DNA of 64,000 bases, taken from positions 1-64,000 of the forward strand of contig CAVSCX010000016.1 in assembly GCA_963726615.1 (NCBI GenBank). The letters run 5' to 3'. The position numbers and the translations under genes were made by a program. The stretch's first letter is position 1, and each line of letters starts with the position of its first letter. The notes under the pieces were generated by a model that saw nothing but the letters and a program-made list of their open reading frames with translations, did not search any database and was not told where the DNA came from. This document shows, piece by piece, positions 1-7,880 of this stretch. Origin of the DNA: CAWDZK01 sp963726615. Lineage in GTDB: Bacteria; Actinomycetota; Actinomycetes; JACCUZ01.

Positions 1-288
1 GCCGACACGTCGTCGGGGAGCGAGACGACCTCGTAGGTCGAGCCGAGGACGAACTCGCCGGGGTGCAGGATGAACGGCTCGTCGCCGTCCGGCTCCACCA
101 GCCTGGTCAGCTCGGCCTGCTCGACCGCCGGGTCGATGTGCGGGTAGCGGTGGTTCTCGAAGACCCGGAAGTACCGGTCGATGCCGCACGTCGACGCTCG
201 ACGGCTGCACCATCGACGGATCGAAGGGTTCCAGGAGGATCCGACCCCGGTCGATCGCGATGCGGATGTCCTTGTCCGAGAGCAGCAC
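1..288 (-). pseudogene. dcd: dCTP deaminase (dcd), 5' part, with a one-base frameshift
   Basis: Deaminates dCTP to dUTP in pyrimidine nucleotide supply. Read leftwards from a GTG at 286-288 it begins VLLSDKDIRIAIDRG and runs to QPSSVDVR. The frame then breaks near 184-187, where one extra base separates VDVR from IDRYFRVFENHRYPHIDP; after the break the Dcd reading continues open to the window edge (FILHPGEFVLGSTYEV, a conserved Dcd stretch). The rest of the gene lies outside the window. Comparison with the partial copy at 536-693 shows the extra base directly (180 versus 179 bp over the aligned segment). It may be a real inactivating mutation or a sequencing error; family assignment is firm. 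Confidence 0.85.
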
Positions 289-309
289 GGGGCGACCCTA
301 CCGGCGACC
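130..309. repeat. Direct repeat copy 1: start of dcd plus upstream bases
   Basis: This segment pairs with 536-714 in the same orientation. The two align without gaps except for one additional base in this copy near 184-187. The ends (the GGGTCGATGTG side and the CCCTACCGGCGACC side) and the region around the start codon are nearly identical, while the interior has diverged enough to change many amino acids. It includes the dcd start and about 20 bp upstream of it. Confidence 0.85.
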
Positions 310-535
310 CGGAGCGGCCGCGCTTCGACGGGACCCGCGTGACGATGCCCGACAAAGACCTCGTCCAGAGGGCCACGCTCCTGCGCAGCCGTGCCGCTGA
401 CCCGGCGACCCGTCGGCTGCGCCGGCCGGTCAGGTGGACCCGGAGCCGTATGGCGCCTGGACGGGCTCAAGACCCGGAGAAGGGACGCGTCGCACCTTTG
501 GCTGACGAGGCCCAGGGGCCGTCCGGCCCGCACCG

Positions 536-693
536 GGGTCGATGTGGGGGTAGCGGTGGTTCTCGAACACCCGGAAGTACCGGTCGATGCGGACGTCCAC
601 GCTGGAGGGCTGGACCATGTCCGGGTCGTACGGTTCCAGGACCACCGGGCCGGCGTCGATGGAGGCGCGGATGTCCTTGTCCGAGAGCAGCAC
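536..693 (-). pseudogene. Truncated second copy of the dcd N-terminus
   Basis: A GTG at 691-693 opens a Dcd-like N-terminus (LLSDKDIRASIDAG, EPYDPDMVQPSSVDVRIDR, then YFRVFENHRYPHIDP). After about 53 residues the homology stops abruptly at the repeat boundary near 536. The frame runs on for about 34 unrelated residues to a stop at 430. Only a fraction of a normal Dcd (about 190 residues) is present, so it cannot be a working enzyme. It lies 67 bp from tRNA-Gly, the position expected for the original dcd start, while the copy carrying the rest of the gene sits about 400 bp further away. Confidence 0.8.
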
Positions 694-714
694 GGGGTGA
701 CCCTACCGGCGACC
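536..714. repeat. Direct repeat copy 2: start of dcd plus upstream bases
   Basis: Partner of the segment at 130-309, same orientation, 179 bp. The 226 bp between the copies (310-535) hold no recognisable gene. The arrangement looks like a partial duplication or recombination between two diverged dcd alleles. Confidence 0.85.
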
Positions 715-760
715 TGGGACCTGCCGCGGCAAGGCGCTAGCATGTCCGGGTTCCACCGCG

Positions 761-834
761 GCGGGTGTAGTTCAATGGCAGAACATCAACTTCCCAAGCT
801 GACAGTGCGAGTTCGATTCTCGTCACCCGCTCCA
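761..834 (+). tRNA. tRNA-Gly (anticodon CCC)
   Basis: The acceptor arm GCGGGTG pairs with CACCCGC, followed by T and an encoded CCA. The D stem is GTTC/GAAC with an AATGGCA loop. The T arm is GCGAG-TTCGATT-CTCGT. The anticodon loop TTCCCAA gives anticodon CCC, reading GGG. The anticodon stem TCAAC/GCTGA has an A-C mismatch at the fourth pair, where related glycine tRNAs have G-C. Otherwise the cloverleaf is complete. It is transcribed away from the dcd fragments. Confidence 0.92.
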
Positions 835-913
835 GGAGGTCTTCGCGGAATGAACGCGTAGTCGTCGCACAACCAGCCGGGCCGGTGGAGACACCGGCTC
901 CAGCCCACGTGAA

Positions 914-1690
914 CTAGATCCTCCCCGGCAAGTGCCGGTGATGGCCTGCTGTGTCACCCAGGTGGCGGAGGAAGAAGCGACCAGCGTCTTCCGCGGCGTG
1001 AGGCGGGATGCCGGCGTGTCCGCCCATGTTGGCTTGGAGCGTCTTCTCCGTGGAACCGAAGGCATCGAAGAGGTCGAGGGCCCTCTGCCTGTCATTGCCG
1101 CGGTCGTCCCACTGCAGCAGAACGTGGAGCGGGATGGTGACGCGGCGTGCCTCGTCGACGATGGCGCGAGGGACGAAGCTGCCAGCGAAGAGGCCAGCCG
1201 CGGCGATCCTTGACTCGAGCAGGGCCAGCCGGACGCCGATTGCAGTGACCCCTCCGGAGATGCCCACGGGTCCGCCGACCTGGGGGAGCGAGAGAACCTC
1301 GTCCACGACCGCGCGCAACTCCGGAACGGCCTGCTCGACTAGTGGAAGAACCAATCGGTCGATGACGTCGTCGTCGGGACGCTCCCCCGCATGAATGGCC
1401 TGACGCAGTTCGGCGCGGGCCTGATCGACGACGGCGATGACGGGCCGCCCGCCGCTGCCGGGCAGCTCGACGGCCGCTGTGGCAAAGCCCAGCTCTGCTG
1501 AGTGCCGGGCTCGAGCCGAGAGACGGGGGTACATCGTGCTCAGACCACCCGGGTGACCCAGGAGAATCAACGGGGCAGGTGCTGATGGCATGGCAGACGG
1601 AGGCGTCCACATGATGCCTGGGACGTCTCCGAGGGTGAAGTCACGTTCGAGGATGCCGTCGTCGAGGGTGTGCTCGGAAGTGATGCGCAT
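914..1690 (-). CDS. Alpha/beta hydrolase (dienelactone-hydrolase-like)
   Basis: A 258-aa cytoplasmic protein. The nucleophile elbow is seen as GISGG around residue 140, the oxyanion region as LLGHPGG around residues 44-50, an acidic candidate as QWDDRG around residue 195, and the catalytic histidine as GGHAGIP near residue 227. Order and spacing fit the alpha/beta-hydrolase fold. The substrate is unknown; the residues around the serine are small rather than esterase-typical. It stands alone, with no operon partner on the minus strand within about 400 bp. Confidence 0.75.
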   Translation of the reverse strand: MRITSEHTLDDGILERDFTLGDVPGIMWTPPSAMPSAPAPLILLGHPGGLSTMYPRLSARARHSAELGFATAAVELPGSGGRPVIAVVDQARAELRQAIHAGERPDDDVIDRLVLPLVEQAVPELRAVVDEVLSLPQVGGPVGISGGVTAIGVRLALLESRIAAAGLFAGSFVPRAIVDEARRVTIPLHVLLQWDDRGNDRQRALDLFDAFGSTEKTLQANMGGHAGIPPHAAEDAGRFFLRHLGDTAGHHRHLPGRI

Positions 1691-2085
1691 GGTCGTGCCC
1701 TTCGAGAGTGCTCACAAGGCGCTCCCGGACGATCTATCGCCCCGCCGCGACCCCGAAGGAGGGCGCCCATGTCGATGCGTTCACGGGTAGCACCTCCTCG
1801 TCTCCAGGTCCGGCATCCGAAACTACCAAGGATCGTCGGGCACGCCTTTCGGGTTTCGCACTCGATGAGGCAGGTGCGGTGGGTGCTGGTTTCGGCGCCG
1901 ATGGTGCAAGCCCCGCAACGGCTTCGCAGAACTGACCCGTTGACCTGCGGTCCTCCGATCCACGATCACCCCTCCGGCAGTCGTCCCGAAGCCCGAGCCC
2001 TCCTCGCGTGATCCCACGCGTCCGCGGCGCTCGTCCGCGTGTCGCCATGCATTCCGCGTTCGTCCGCTGCCTGCGGGTCGGACGG
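1691..2085. other. Stretch without a convincing gene
   Basis: Open frames exist on both strands but lack the strong G/C third-position bias of neighbouring genes, and no family was recognised. A good Shine-Dalgarno-like GGAGG precedes an ATG at 1769, but the frame that follows has poor codon use. Probably decayed DNA. Confidence 0.5.
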
Positions 2086-2470
2086 TCAGCGCGGCGTGCG
2101 TTGGCCGGCGGCGGCCGCCGGCCAGAGCGGCGCAGGGCGCTCGCTCAGCGAGTCGGCGATGTGGCGGCCCTCCGCGACCTCCTCCGAGTACACGTCCTCG
2201 GAGTCCGGGAGGCTGGCCGGAGGTCGCAGAGGCAAACCGAGGGTCTTCACGAAGAGGTCCTTGTCGCGTGCAGAGTCCTGCCCACGGTCACGCGGCAGTC
2301 GGCAGCCCGACGAGCCAGTCCGCCAGGGCGACCTCGAGACTGGCCCGCTCGTCCTCGAACAGCATCGCCCCTTGCGGGTCGTACGGGCTCAGCGAGATGA
2401 CGGCGGCGTCCCCAGCCTGGTCGTCCGTCACGAGCTCATCGTTCCCCACAGGTCCGTAGCAGCACGTCAC
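2086..2470 (-). pseudogene. Frameshifted hypothetical gene
   Basis: Two adjacent minus-strand frames both show strong G/C third-position bias. The first (2288-2470) reads DELVTDDQAGDAAVISLSPY and ends GLPTAA. The second, in the neighbouring frame, reads DSARDKDLFVKTLGLPLRPP and ends at a stop at 2086-2088. A single frame change near 2280-2290 would join them into one ORF of about 125 codons. No family is recognised. It may also be two fragments brought together. Confidence 0.35.
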
Positions 2471-2689
2471 GCGAAGCAGCGAAACCGGCGCGTTCGTACA
2501 GCGATGGCGGCACGCACCTGGGCGAAGTTCAGCCGACCGGCGGGACGGTCACTCCTCCATGCGGTCACTCCTCCATCGGGCGCCGGGCCAGCCGCTCTGG
2601 TTGACCTGATGTATGGCCTCCTGGAGTGCAGCCCGATCCGTGAGGTCGATCCCCCGCTCTGCAAGCGGTGGAGGTCAGCCGTCGATGGC

Positions 2690-2920
2690 GGCGCGGAGGT
2701 GCCGCCCAAGCTGGAGGTCCGCATCTTCGACACGAAGGAGCCCACCTCGGACCACCATGGTCGCGGCATCGGCCTTGCCCTCGTCTCCCGCAGCGTCGCC
2801 CGCCGGGGAGGAACCATCGCCGTCACCGAGCGGGTCGGCGGTGGCGCGGTGTTCACCGTCCTCCTGCCGCCCGGCTCGCCAGCACCGGGCGAGACCGCCG
2901 GTCGGGCGGCCGCCCGGTGA
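2690..2920 (+). pseudogene. 3' remnant of a sensor histidine kinase (CitA/DcuS type)
   Basis: The last 75 or so residues match the end of a histidine-kinase ATPase domain: the lid segment TKEPTSDHHGRGIGLALV (F/G2 boxes), then RGGTIAVTERVGGGAVFTV. Upstream of about 2690 the frame stays open but shows no N box, DHp helix, PAS domain or membrane segments. The kinase is therefore truncated at its 5' side. Its stop overlaps the response-regulator start (GTGA at 2917-2920), preserving the coupling of an original two-component operon. Confidence 0.7.
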
Positions 2921-3648
2921 CGGGTAGGGAGCCCTCGCTGCGGGTGCTCGTCGTCGACGACGACTTCGCCGTCGCAGGGGTGCACAGGGCCTACCTCGAG
3001 TCGATGCCGGAGTTCACTGTCGTCGCCGAGGCACACAGCGCCCGGCAGGCGCTGCGCGCCGTCGAGGAGCTCGACCCGGACCTCGTGCTGCTGGACATCC
3101 ACCTACCGGACATGTCAGGCATCGAGGTGCTGCGGCGGCTGCGCGCCAGACCGGGCGGCCATGAGGTCGACGTGATCGCGATCACCGCGGCCCGCGAGGT
3201 CGAGACGGTGCGCGCCGCGATGGCCGGCGGAGTCGCGCACTACCTGATCAAGCCGTTCAGCCTGCAGGTCTTCCAGGAACGGCTGCACGGCTATGCGGCA
3301 CAGCGACGCGAGCTGCGCCGGCGGACGGCACAGCACAGCACCGTGCGTGACCAAGGCGAGGTCGACAGGCTGCTGTCGACGCCGCGCCTTGTCACCTCCG
3401 CCGAGAGCCTGCCGAAGGGGTTGTCCCGGCATTCCCTCGCGATCGTCGCCGAGGCCCTGCAGGACACCGAAGGGGACCTGTCCGCCGGCGAGGCGGCGAC
3501 GCGCTGCGGGCTGTCCCGCGTGAGTTCACGCCGCTACCTCGAGCAGCTGACGGCCATGGGACTGGCCGAGGTCCGCCCCCGGTACGGGACAGCCGGCCGA
3601 CCGGAGAACGGCTACGTCTGGACTGGCGGCCAAAGCGGCGCGGGGTAA
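2917..3648 (+). CDS. CitB/DcuR-type response regulator
   Basis: A 243-aa regulator. The receiver domain at residues 9-125 has the acidic pocket VVDDD, the phospho-acceptor in LVLLDIHLPD, the conserved Thr/Ser region in VIAITA and the lysine in YLIKPF. The C-terminal third carries a winged-helix-like segment (GEAATRCGLSRVSSRRYLEQL). These features match regulators of C4-dicarboxylate/citrate uptake. The GTG start overlaps the stop of the truncated kinase. With the kinase degraded and no transporter adjacent, input and targets are unknown. Confidence 0.85.
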   Translation: MTGREPSLRVLVVDDDFAVAGVHRAYLESMPEFTVVAEAHSARQALRAVEELDPDLVLLDIHLPDMSGIEVLRRLRARPGGHEVDVIAITAAREVETVRAAMAGGVAHYLIKPFSLQVFQERLHGYAAQRRELRRRTAQHSTVRDQGEVDRLLSTPRLVTSAESLPKGLSRHSLAIVAEALQDTEGDLSAGEAATRCGLSRVSSRRYLEQLTAMGLAEVRPRYGTAGRPENGYVWTGGQSGAG

Positions 3649-3894
3649 CCAGCCTGCCGATGCCCGGTTGTGGGGTGGCGATCACGCGGGCCGCAGGCCG
3701 CGCCGCGCCTGCACAACGACGTTGATCGCGATTGGCCGCCCCCACCGGAACGGCCGCTCATCGGCCATGGGCGCGAGTCCGTCACACGCCGGGGTTGGGT
3801 CGGAGGCTGGACATGCCGACGTACTCGCCCGTTCGGGCGGCGCCCGCTGGGGCACCGCTGGTCCGCTCCGTCCCGGCGATGTCACGACGCCTGA
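3649..3894. other. Intergenic, convergent ends
   Basis: About 250 bp between the response regulator (plus strand) and rpiR-like gene (minus strand). No gene with normal codon bias was seen. No clear terminator with a T tract. Confidence 0.5.
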
Positions 3895-4836
3895 CTACCG
3901 GCGGCGCTTGGTGCTGCCGGCGCGGTCGCGCTGGACCCGGTGGCCGCTGACGGCGGCGAGCGTCGCCTCGAGCGCTGCCCGCGTCTCGGCGGTGGTCTGC
4001 TGGGCGACCCCGACGAACATGAAGTCGACCAGGGTCAGCTGCGCGAGGCGGCTCGCCATCGCGCCACTGCGGAACGTCGTCTCGCGCACAGCCGTGGTCA
4101 GCACGTGGTCGGCCACCTCGACGATGGGAGAGCGCGGGAAGTTGGTGAGGGCGACGGTGGTCGCGCCGCTGTGGCGGGCCTGAGCGAGCGCGTCGATGGT
4201 GTCGGACGTGACACCGGTGTGCGAGATGCCGATCGCCACGTCGCCGGGCTGCAGCAGGGCGGCGCTGGTCAGGGCGATGTGGGTGTCGGACCAGGCGAAG
4301 GCGATCTGACCGATGCGGTGGAGCTTCTGCTGGAAGTCCATCGCGACGAACGCGCTGGCCCCCACGCCGTACACATCGATGCGGCGGGCGGCGACGAGCG
4401 CGTCGACCACGGCCTGCAAGGCCGCGACGTCCAGGTGGGACGCCGTCTCCTCGACCGCCCGTGAATCGGCGAAGGCGATCTTCTCGACGATCGCCGCGAG
4501 GTCGTCGCCGGGGCCGATGTCGCTGCCGACCACGCGCACGCCGTTGTCCTCACGGCCGGACTCGGTGGCCAGGGTCAGGCGGAGCTGCGGGTAGCCGGAC
4601 AGGCCGACGGTCCGGCAGAACCGGATGACCGTGGTCTCCGAGGTGGCACACCTCTGCGCCAGCTCGGTGATCGTGCTGGCAGCGACCGCCCGCGGGTCCT
4701 CGAGCACCTCCTGCGCCACTCGTCGCTCGGAGCGCGACAGGGACGGCAGGATGGCGCGCAGCCGCACGGCCAGAGAGACGGGACCCTGGCCGCTAGGGGT
4801 CGACGGCGTGGCCTCGACCTTCGCGGCTCCGGTCAT
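3895..4836 (-). CDS. RpiR/MurR-family transcriptional regulator
   Basis: A 313-aa regulator with an N-terminal RpiR-type helix-turn-helix (residues about 25-100, TITELAQRCATSETTVIRFC) and a C-terminal SIS phosphosugar-binding domain (residues about 135-265, VYGVGASAFVAMDFQQKL and ISHTGVTSDTI). RpiR proteins of this layout sense sugar phosphates; MurR senses MurNAc-6-phosphate. It is the last gene of the leftward operon nagZ-namZ-serine hydrolase-rpiR, 18 bp after the hydrolase stop, so it very likely controls amino-sugar genes here. A short motif AAGTTACCT at 4843-4851, just before its start, recurs upstream of nagZ. Confidence 0.88.
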   Translation of the reverse strand: MTGAAKVEATPSTPSGQGPVSLAVRLRAILPSLSRSERRVAQEVLEDPRAVAASTITELAQRCATSETTVIRFCRTVGLSGYPQLRLTLATESGREDNGVRVVGSDIGPGDDLAAIVEKIAFADSRAVEETASHLDVAALQAVVDALVAARRIDVYGVGASAFVAMDFQQKLHRIGQIAFAWSDTHIALTSAALLQPGDVAIGISHTGVTSDTIDALAQARHSGATTVALTNFPRSPIVEVADHVLTTAVRETTFRSGAMASRLAQLTLVDFMFVGVAQQTTAETRAALEATLAAVSGHRVQRDRAGSTKRRR

Positions 4837-4854
4837 GAAGGAAAGTTACCTCGG

Positions 4855-6534
4855 TCAGGTCGCCGAGGCGGACCAGCCCACGAGCTGCACCGCATCGGCG
4901 TCCCGCTGCCGGGAGTCGTCGAAGGCGACGCGGCCGCGTGAGGTCACCCGGATCCCGTCGACGTACACACCACGGCCCTGGTACAGCGCGTCGGAGGTGT
5001 ACGTCCACCGCAGGGTCACGGCACCGTCGAGCGCACCGAGGTCCAGCGACTGGGAGCCCCACTTCTTGCCGGACCAGCCGGACCAGTGCGTCAGCTCCTG
5101 CCAGGTGCTGCCGCCGTCGGACGATGCCTCCAGCGTCACGACGTCGGTCGGTTCGGTGTCGTACCAGAGGTCGAAGGTCAGGCGGGAGGGTGCGCTGCTC
5201 AGCTGCACGGGCACGGACAGGGTCACCGTGCGGGCGTCCCCCACACCGGAGAACCAGGCGGTGCGACCCTCCCGGGGCCGCACCGGGAGCGCGAGGGCCA
5301 GGTCGCGGGCGACCGCGCGCCGGGCCGGGTTGTTGCTGCCCCAGCTGCGGCTCGGGTGCACCCGGTTGGTGAGCAGGATGACGAACGACCGGGTCGTCCG
5401 GTCGATGACGATCGAGGTGCCGGTGTACCCGGTGTGCCCGGCCGTCCCGGGGGACGAGAGCCCGTCCATGTACCACCTCTGGTCGAGCTCGAAGCCGAGC
5501 CCGTGCGAGTTCCCCGGGAACGCGGCGTTCTCGTTGTGCAGCAGGGAGTCGACCGAGTCCTCGCTGAGGATGCGCGTGCCGCCGTAGGACCCGCCGTCGA
5601 TGATGGTCTGGGCCAGGACGGCCAGGTCGTCGGCCGTGGAGAAGACACCGGCGTGCCCCGCGACCCCGTTCAGCGCCCACGCGTTCTCGTCGTGCACGCT
5701 GCCGCGGACCATGCCGCGTGCCGGCGCGGTCTGGTACTCCGTCGCGGCGATCCGGTCGAGCTCGGACGCCGGCGGGTTGTAACCGGTGTCGCGCATCCCG
5801 AGCGGCCCGGTGATCCGGTCGTGCACCACCTGGTCCAGCGGCTTGCCGGTGGCCAGCTCGACCAGCGTGCCGGCCGTGATCATGTTCAGGTCGGAGTAGA
5901 GGTACGTGCTGCCTGGCGGGTTCACCAGCTTCGCCTCGTACACCGCCTGGATGCGCTCCTCCGGCGTCGGGTACTTGCTCCACAGCGGCAGCCAGGCCGG
6001 GAACCCCGACGTGTGCGTGAGCAGCTGGCGCACGGTCACGGCCTGCTTGCCGTTCGCGGCGAAGGCCGGGATGTACGACGCGACGGCACGGTCCAGGTCG
6101 ATCCGGCCCGCCTCGACCTGCTGCACGAGTGCGAGGGAGGTGAACAGCTTCGACACCGACGCGAGGTCGAAGATGGTGTCGGTCCGGGCGGGCACCCACT
6201 GGTCGCGTGGGAGCTCGGTGCCGTCGCCGTCGGCGTAGCGCAGCGCGTAGCCCGCAGCAGCGCGCTGCACCACGTAGCCGTCGTGCCCGGCCAGCACGAC
6301 ACCCCCGGCGTACAGCGGCCGGGCCGGTGAGGGCTTCAGGTACGACCGGAGGTCGGTCGCCATCTGTTCGACGGGCGCCGTCACCAGCCCGGCCTGCTGC
6401 GGCGTCCCGTCCCGGAGCACCCTCGAGGTCCGCTCGCCGGCGGTGGACCCGCCGGCCGAGGCGAGCGTCATGGTCGAGGCGACGAGAGCCGCCACGGCGA
6501 GCGCGACAGCTGGGCGCCTTGCCCCCAACCTCAT
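4855..6534 (-). CDS. Exported serine hydrolase (beta-lactamase/PBP fold) with C-terminal binding domain
   Basis: A 559-aa protein starting MRLGARRPAVALAVAALVAS, a Sec signal. The ATG is fixed by an ATGA overlap with the namZ stop at 6531-6534. The domain of class C beta-lactamase/DD-peptidase type has the nucleophile tetrad SVSK (in FDLASVSKLFTSLALVQQ), a Tyr motif YSDLN and HTGYTG near the C-terminal active-site strand. The last 150 residues read as a beta-sandwich, possibly carbohydrate-binding. Related hydrolases accompany namZ/nagZ in muropeptide-recovery loci, where they may trim peptides or D-lactyl/ester groups. Substrate unproven. Confidence 0.85.
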   Translation of the reverse strand: MRLGARRPAVALAVAALVASTMTLASAGGSTAGERTSRVLRDGTPQQAGLVTAPVEQMATDLRSYLKPSPARPLYAGGVVLAGHDGYVVQRAAAGYALRYADGDGTELPRDQWVPARTDTIFDLASVSKLFTSLALVQQVEAGRIDLDRAVASYIPAFAANGKQAVTVRQLLTHTSGFPAWLPLWSKYPTPEERIQAVYEAKLVNPPGSTYLYSDLNMITAGTLVELATGKPLDQVVHDRITGPLGMRDTGYNPPASELDRIAATEYQTAPARGMVRGSVHDENAWALNGVAGHAGVFSTADDLAVLAQTIIDGGSYGGTRILSEDSVDSLLHNENAAFPGNSHGLGFELDQRWYMDGLSSPGTAGHTGYTGTSIVIDRTTRSFVILLTNRVHPSRSWGSNNPARRAVARDLALALPVRPREGRTAWFSGVGDARTVTLSVPVQLSSAPSRLTFDLWYDTEPTDVVTLEASSDGGSTWQELTHWSGWSGKKWGSQSLDLGALDGAVTLRWTYTSDALYQGRGVYVDGIRVTSRGRVAFDDSRQRDADAVQLVGWSASAT

Positions 6535-7880
6535 CCCTGGGCCCGGCCGTGCGGTCCGTACAGCAGGTGCTCGCGCCGCGTGGAGTCGAACGCGGCCAGC
6601 TCGTCCTGCCACGCGGCCACGACCTCGTCGGTCGATGCGCCGGCGTCGACCATCGTCCGGAACCGCGTCGAGCCGGTCAGCTTGTCGATCCAGTTGTCCG
6701 AGCGCCAGGCGAAGTCAGATCCGTAGATCCTCCTGGCCGCCACGATCATGGCGGTGCCGGTGCGCAGGGCGTCGAAGGACGACGGGTCGGTCACCTGCAG
6801 CTGCACGCCCGCGCATGCCTTGTTGACGTGCTTGGAGAACGTCGGCGTGAAGTAGGCCTCCCGGATCAGCACCCCCGGATGTTGCTGGTCGCGCAGCTCC
6901 TCCGCCCACCGCTCGTCGAGGTACGGCGCGCCGACCAGCTCGAACGGCCGGGTGGTCCCCCGGCCCTCGGACAGGTTGGTCCCCTCGAACATGCAGGTGC
7001 CGGGGTAGACCAGCGCGGTGTCCGGGGTCGGCATGTTGGGCGACGGCAGGATCCAGGGCAGTCCGGTGTCGGCGTAGGCCTGCCTGCGGTCCCAGCCACG
7101 CATCCGCACCACGTCGACCTGCAGCGGCTTGTCGGTCTCGTCCGGGAGATACTCCGCGGCGAAGAGGAGAGCCAGCTCACCGATGGTCATTGCGTGCTGC
7201 TGGCAGATCTCGCGACGCCCGACGAACGTCGCGAACGCACGGTCGAGCACCGGGCCGCGCGGCATGCGTCCGGTCGTGGGGTTGGGTCGGTCCAGGACGA
7301 CGAAACGCTTACCGGTCACGGCTGCCGCAACCATGCAGTCGTACATCGTCCAGATGTAGGTGTAGAACCGCGCACCGGCGTCCTGGATGTCGAAGACCAT
7401 CGTGTCCACGCCGGATCGACGGACGATGTCGGCCAGTGCGTCGCCGCTCTTCAGGTAGGTGTCCCAGACCGTCAGCCCGGTACGCTCGTCGACGTAGCTG
7501 CCCTCGGAGCCGCCGGCCTGTGCCGTGCCCCGGAAACCGTGCTCCGGGCCGAAGACGGCCACCAGATCCACCTGGTCCGAGGCCGCCATCACGTCGACCT
7601 CGTGGGTCAGGTCCGGCAGCACCCCGGTCGGGTTCGTGACGATGCCCACCTTCTGACCGCGGAGCACGTCGTAGTCGCTGGCGATCAGCTCCTGGACGCC
7701 GGTCCGCACCGGCCGCCCGCCGCTCGGCGCGGTTGCCGCTGCGGCCGGGCCGGCCAGCGTCGGACCGGCGGCCACCCCCACGACCGCGGCACCCAGTGCA
7801 CCGAGGAAGCCCCGCCGGCCGAGGCCGAGCGGCCGGGTCTGCGTGTGGGTCGGGTCGGTCATGTCGCCCTCCTGACTCAT
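6531..7880 (-). CDS. namZ: Exo-beta-N-acetylmuramidase NamZ (DUF1343, GH171)
   Basis: Releases terminal MurNAc from the non-reducing end of peptidoglycan fragments. The 449-aa protein starts with a long Tat-like signal (LGLGRRGFLGALGAAV). The DUF1343 body shows GIVTNPTGV, VFGPEHGFRGTAQAG, VFDIQDAGARFYTY, DRPNP and a late EGTNLSEGRGTTRPFE, all hallmark segments of the family, which also includes Bacillus YbbC/NamZ. It overlaps nagZ (ATGA at 7877-7880) and the serine hydrolase (ATGA at 6531-6534), so the three are translationally coupled. The adjacent NagZ would alternate with it along glycan chains. Confidence 0.93.
   Translation of the reverse strand: MSQEGDMTDPTHTQTRPLGLGRRGFLGALGAAVVGVAAGPTLAGPAAAATAPSGGRPVRTGVQELIASDYDVLRGQKVGIVTNPTGVLPDLTHEVDVMAASDQVDLVAVFGPEHGFRGTAQAGGSEGSYVDERTGLTVWDTYLKSGDALADIVRRSGVDTMVFDIQDAGARFYTYIWTMYDCMVAAAVTGKRFVVLDRPNPTTGRMPRGPVLDRAFATFVGRREICQQHAMTIGELALLFAAEYLPDETDKPLQVDVVRMRGWDRRQAYADTGLPWILPSPNMPTPDTALVYPGTCMFEGTNLSEGRGTTRPFELVGAPYLDERWAEELRDQQHPGVLIREAYFTPTFSKHVNKACAGVQLQVTDPSSFDALRTGTAMIVAARRIYGSDFAWRSDNWIDKLTGSTRFRTMVDAGASTDEVVAAWQDELAAFDSTRREHLLYGPHGRAQG

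Noticed and set aside
1..913. tRNA-Gly as attachment site of an integrated island
   Set aside because: No integrase and no second copy of the tRNA 3' end within the window; only the dcd repeat is seen.
1769..2011. 80-residue frame after a good ribosome site at 1769
   Set aside because: Codon third positions lack the local G/C bias and no family is recognisable.
4793..6330. Open frames over 400 codons on both strands across the serine hydrolase
   Set aside because: Arg/Pro/Gly-rich shadows of the 4855-6534 gene with no domain.
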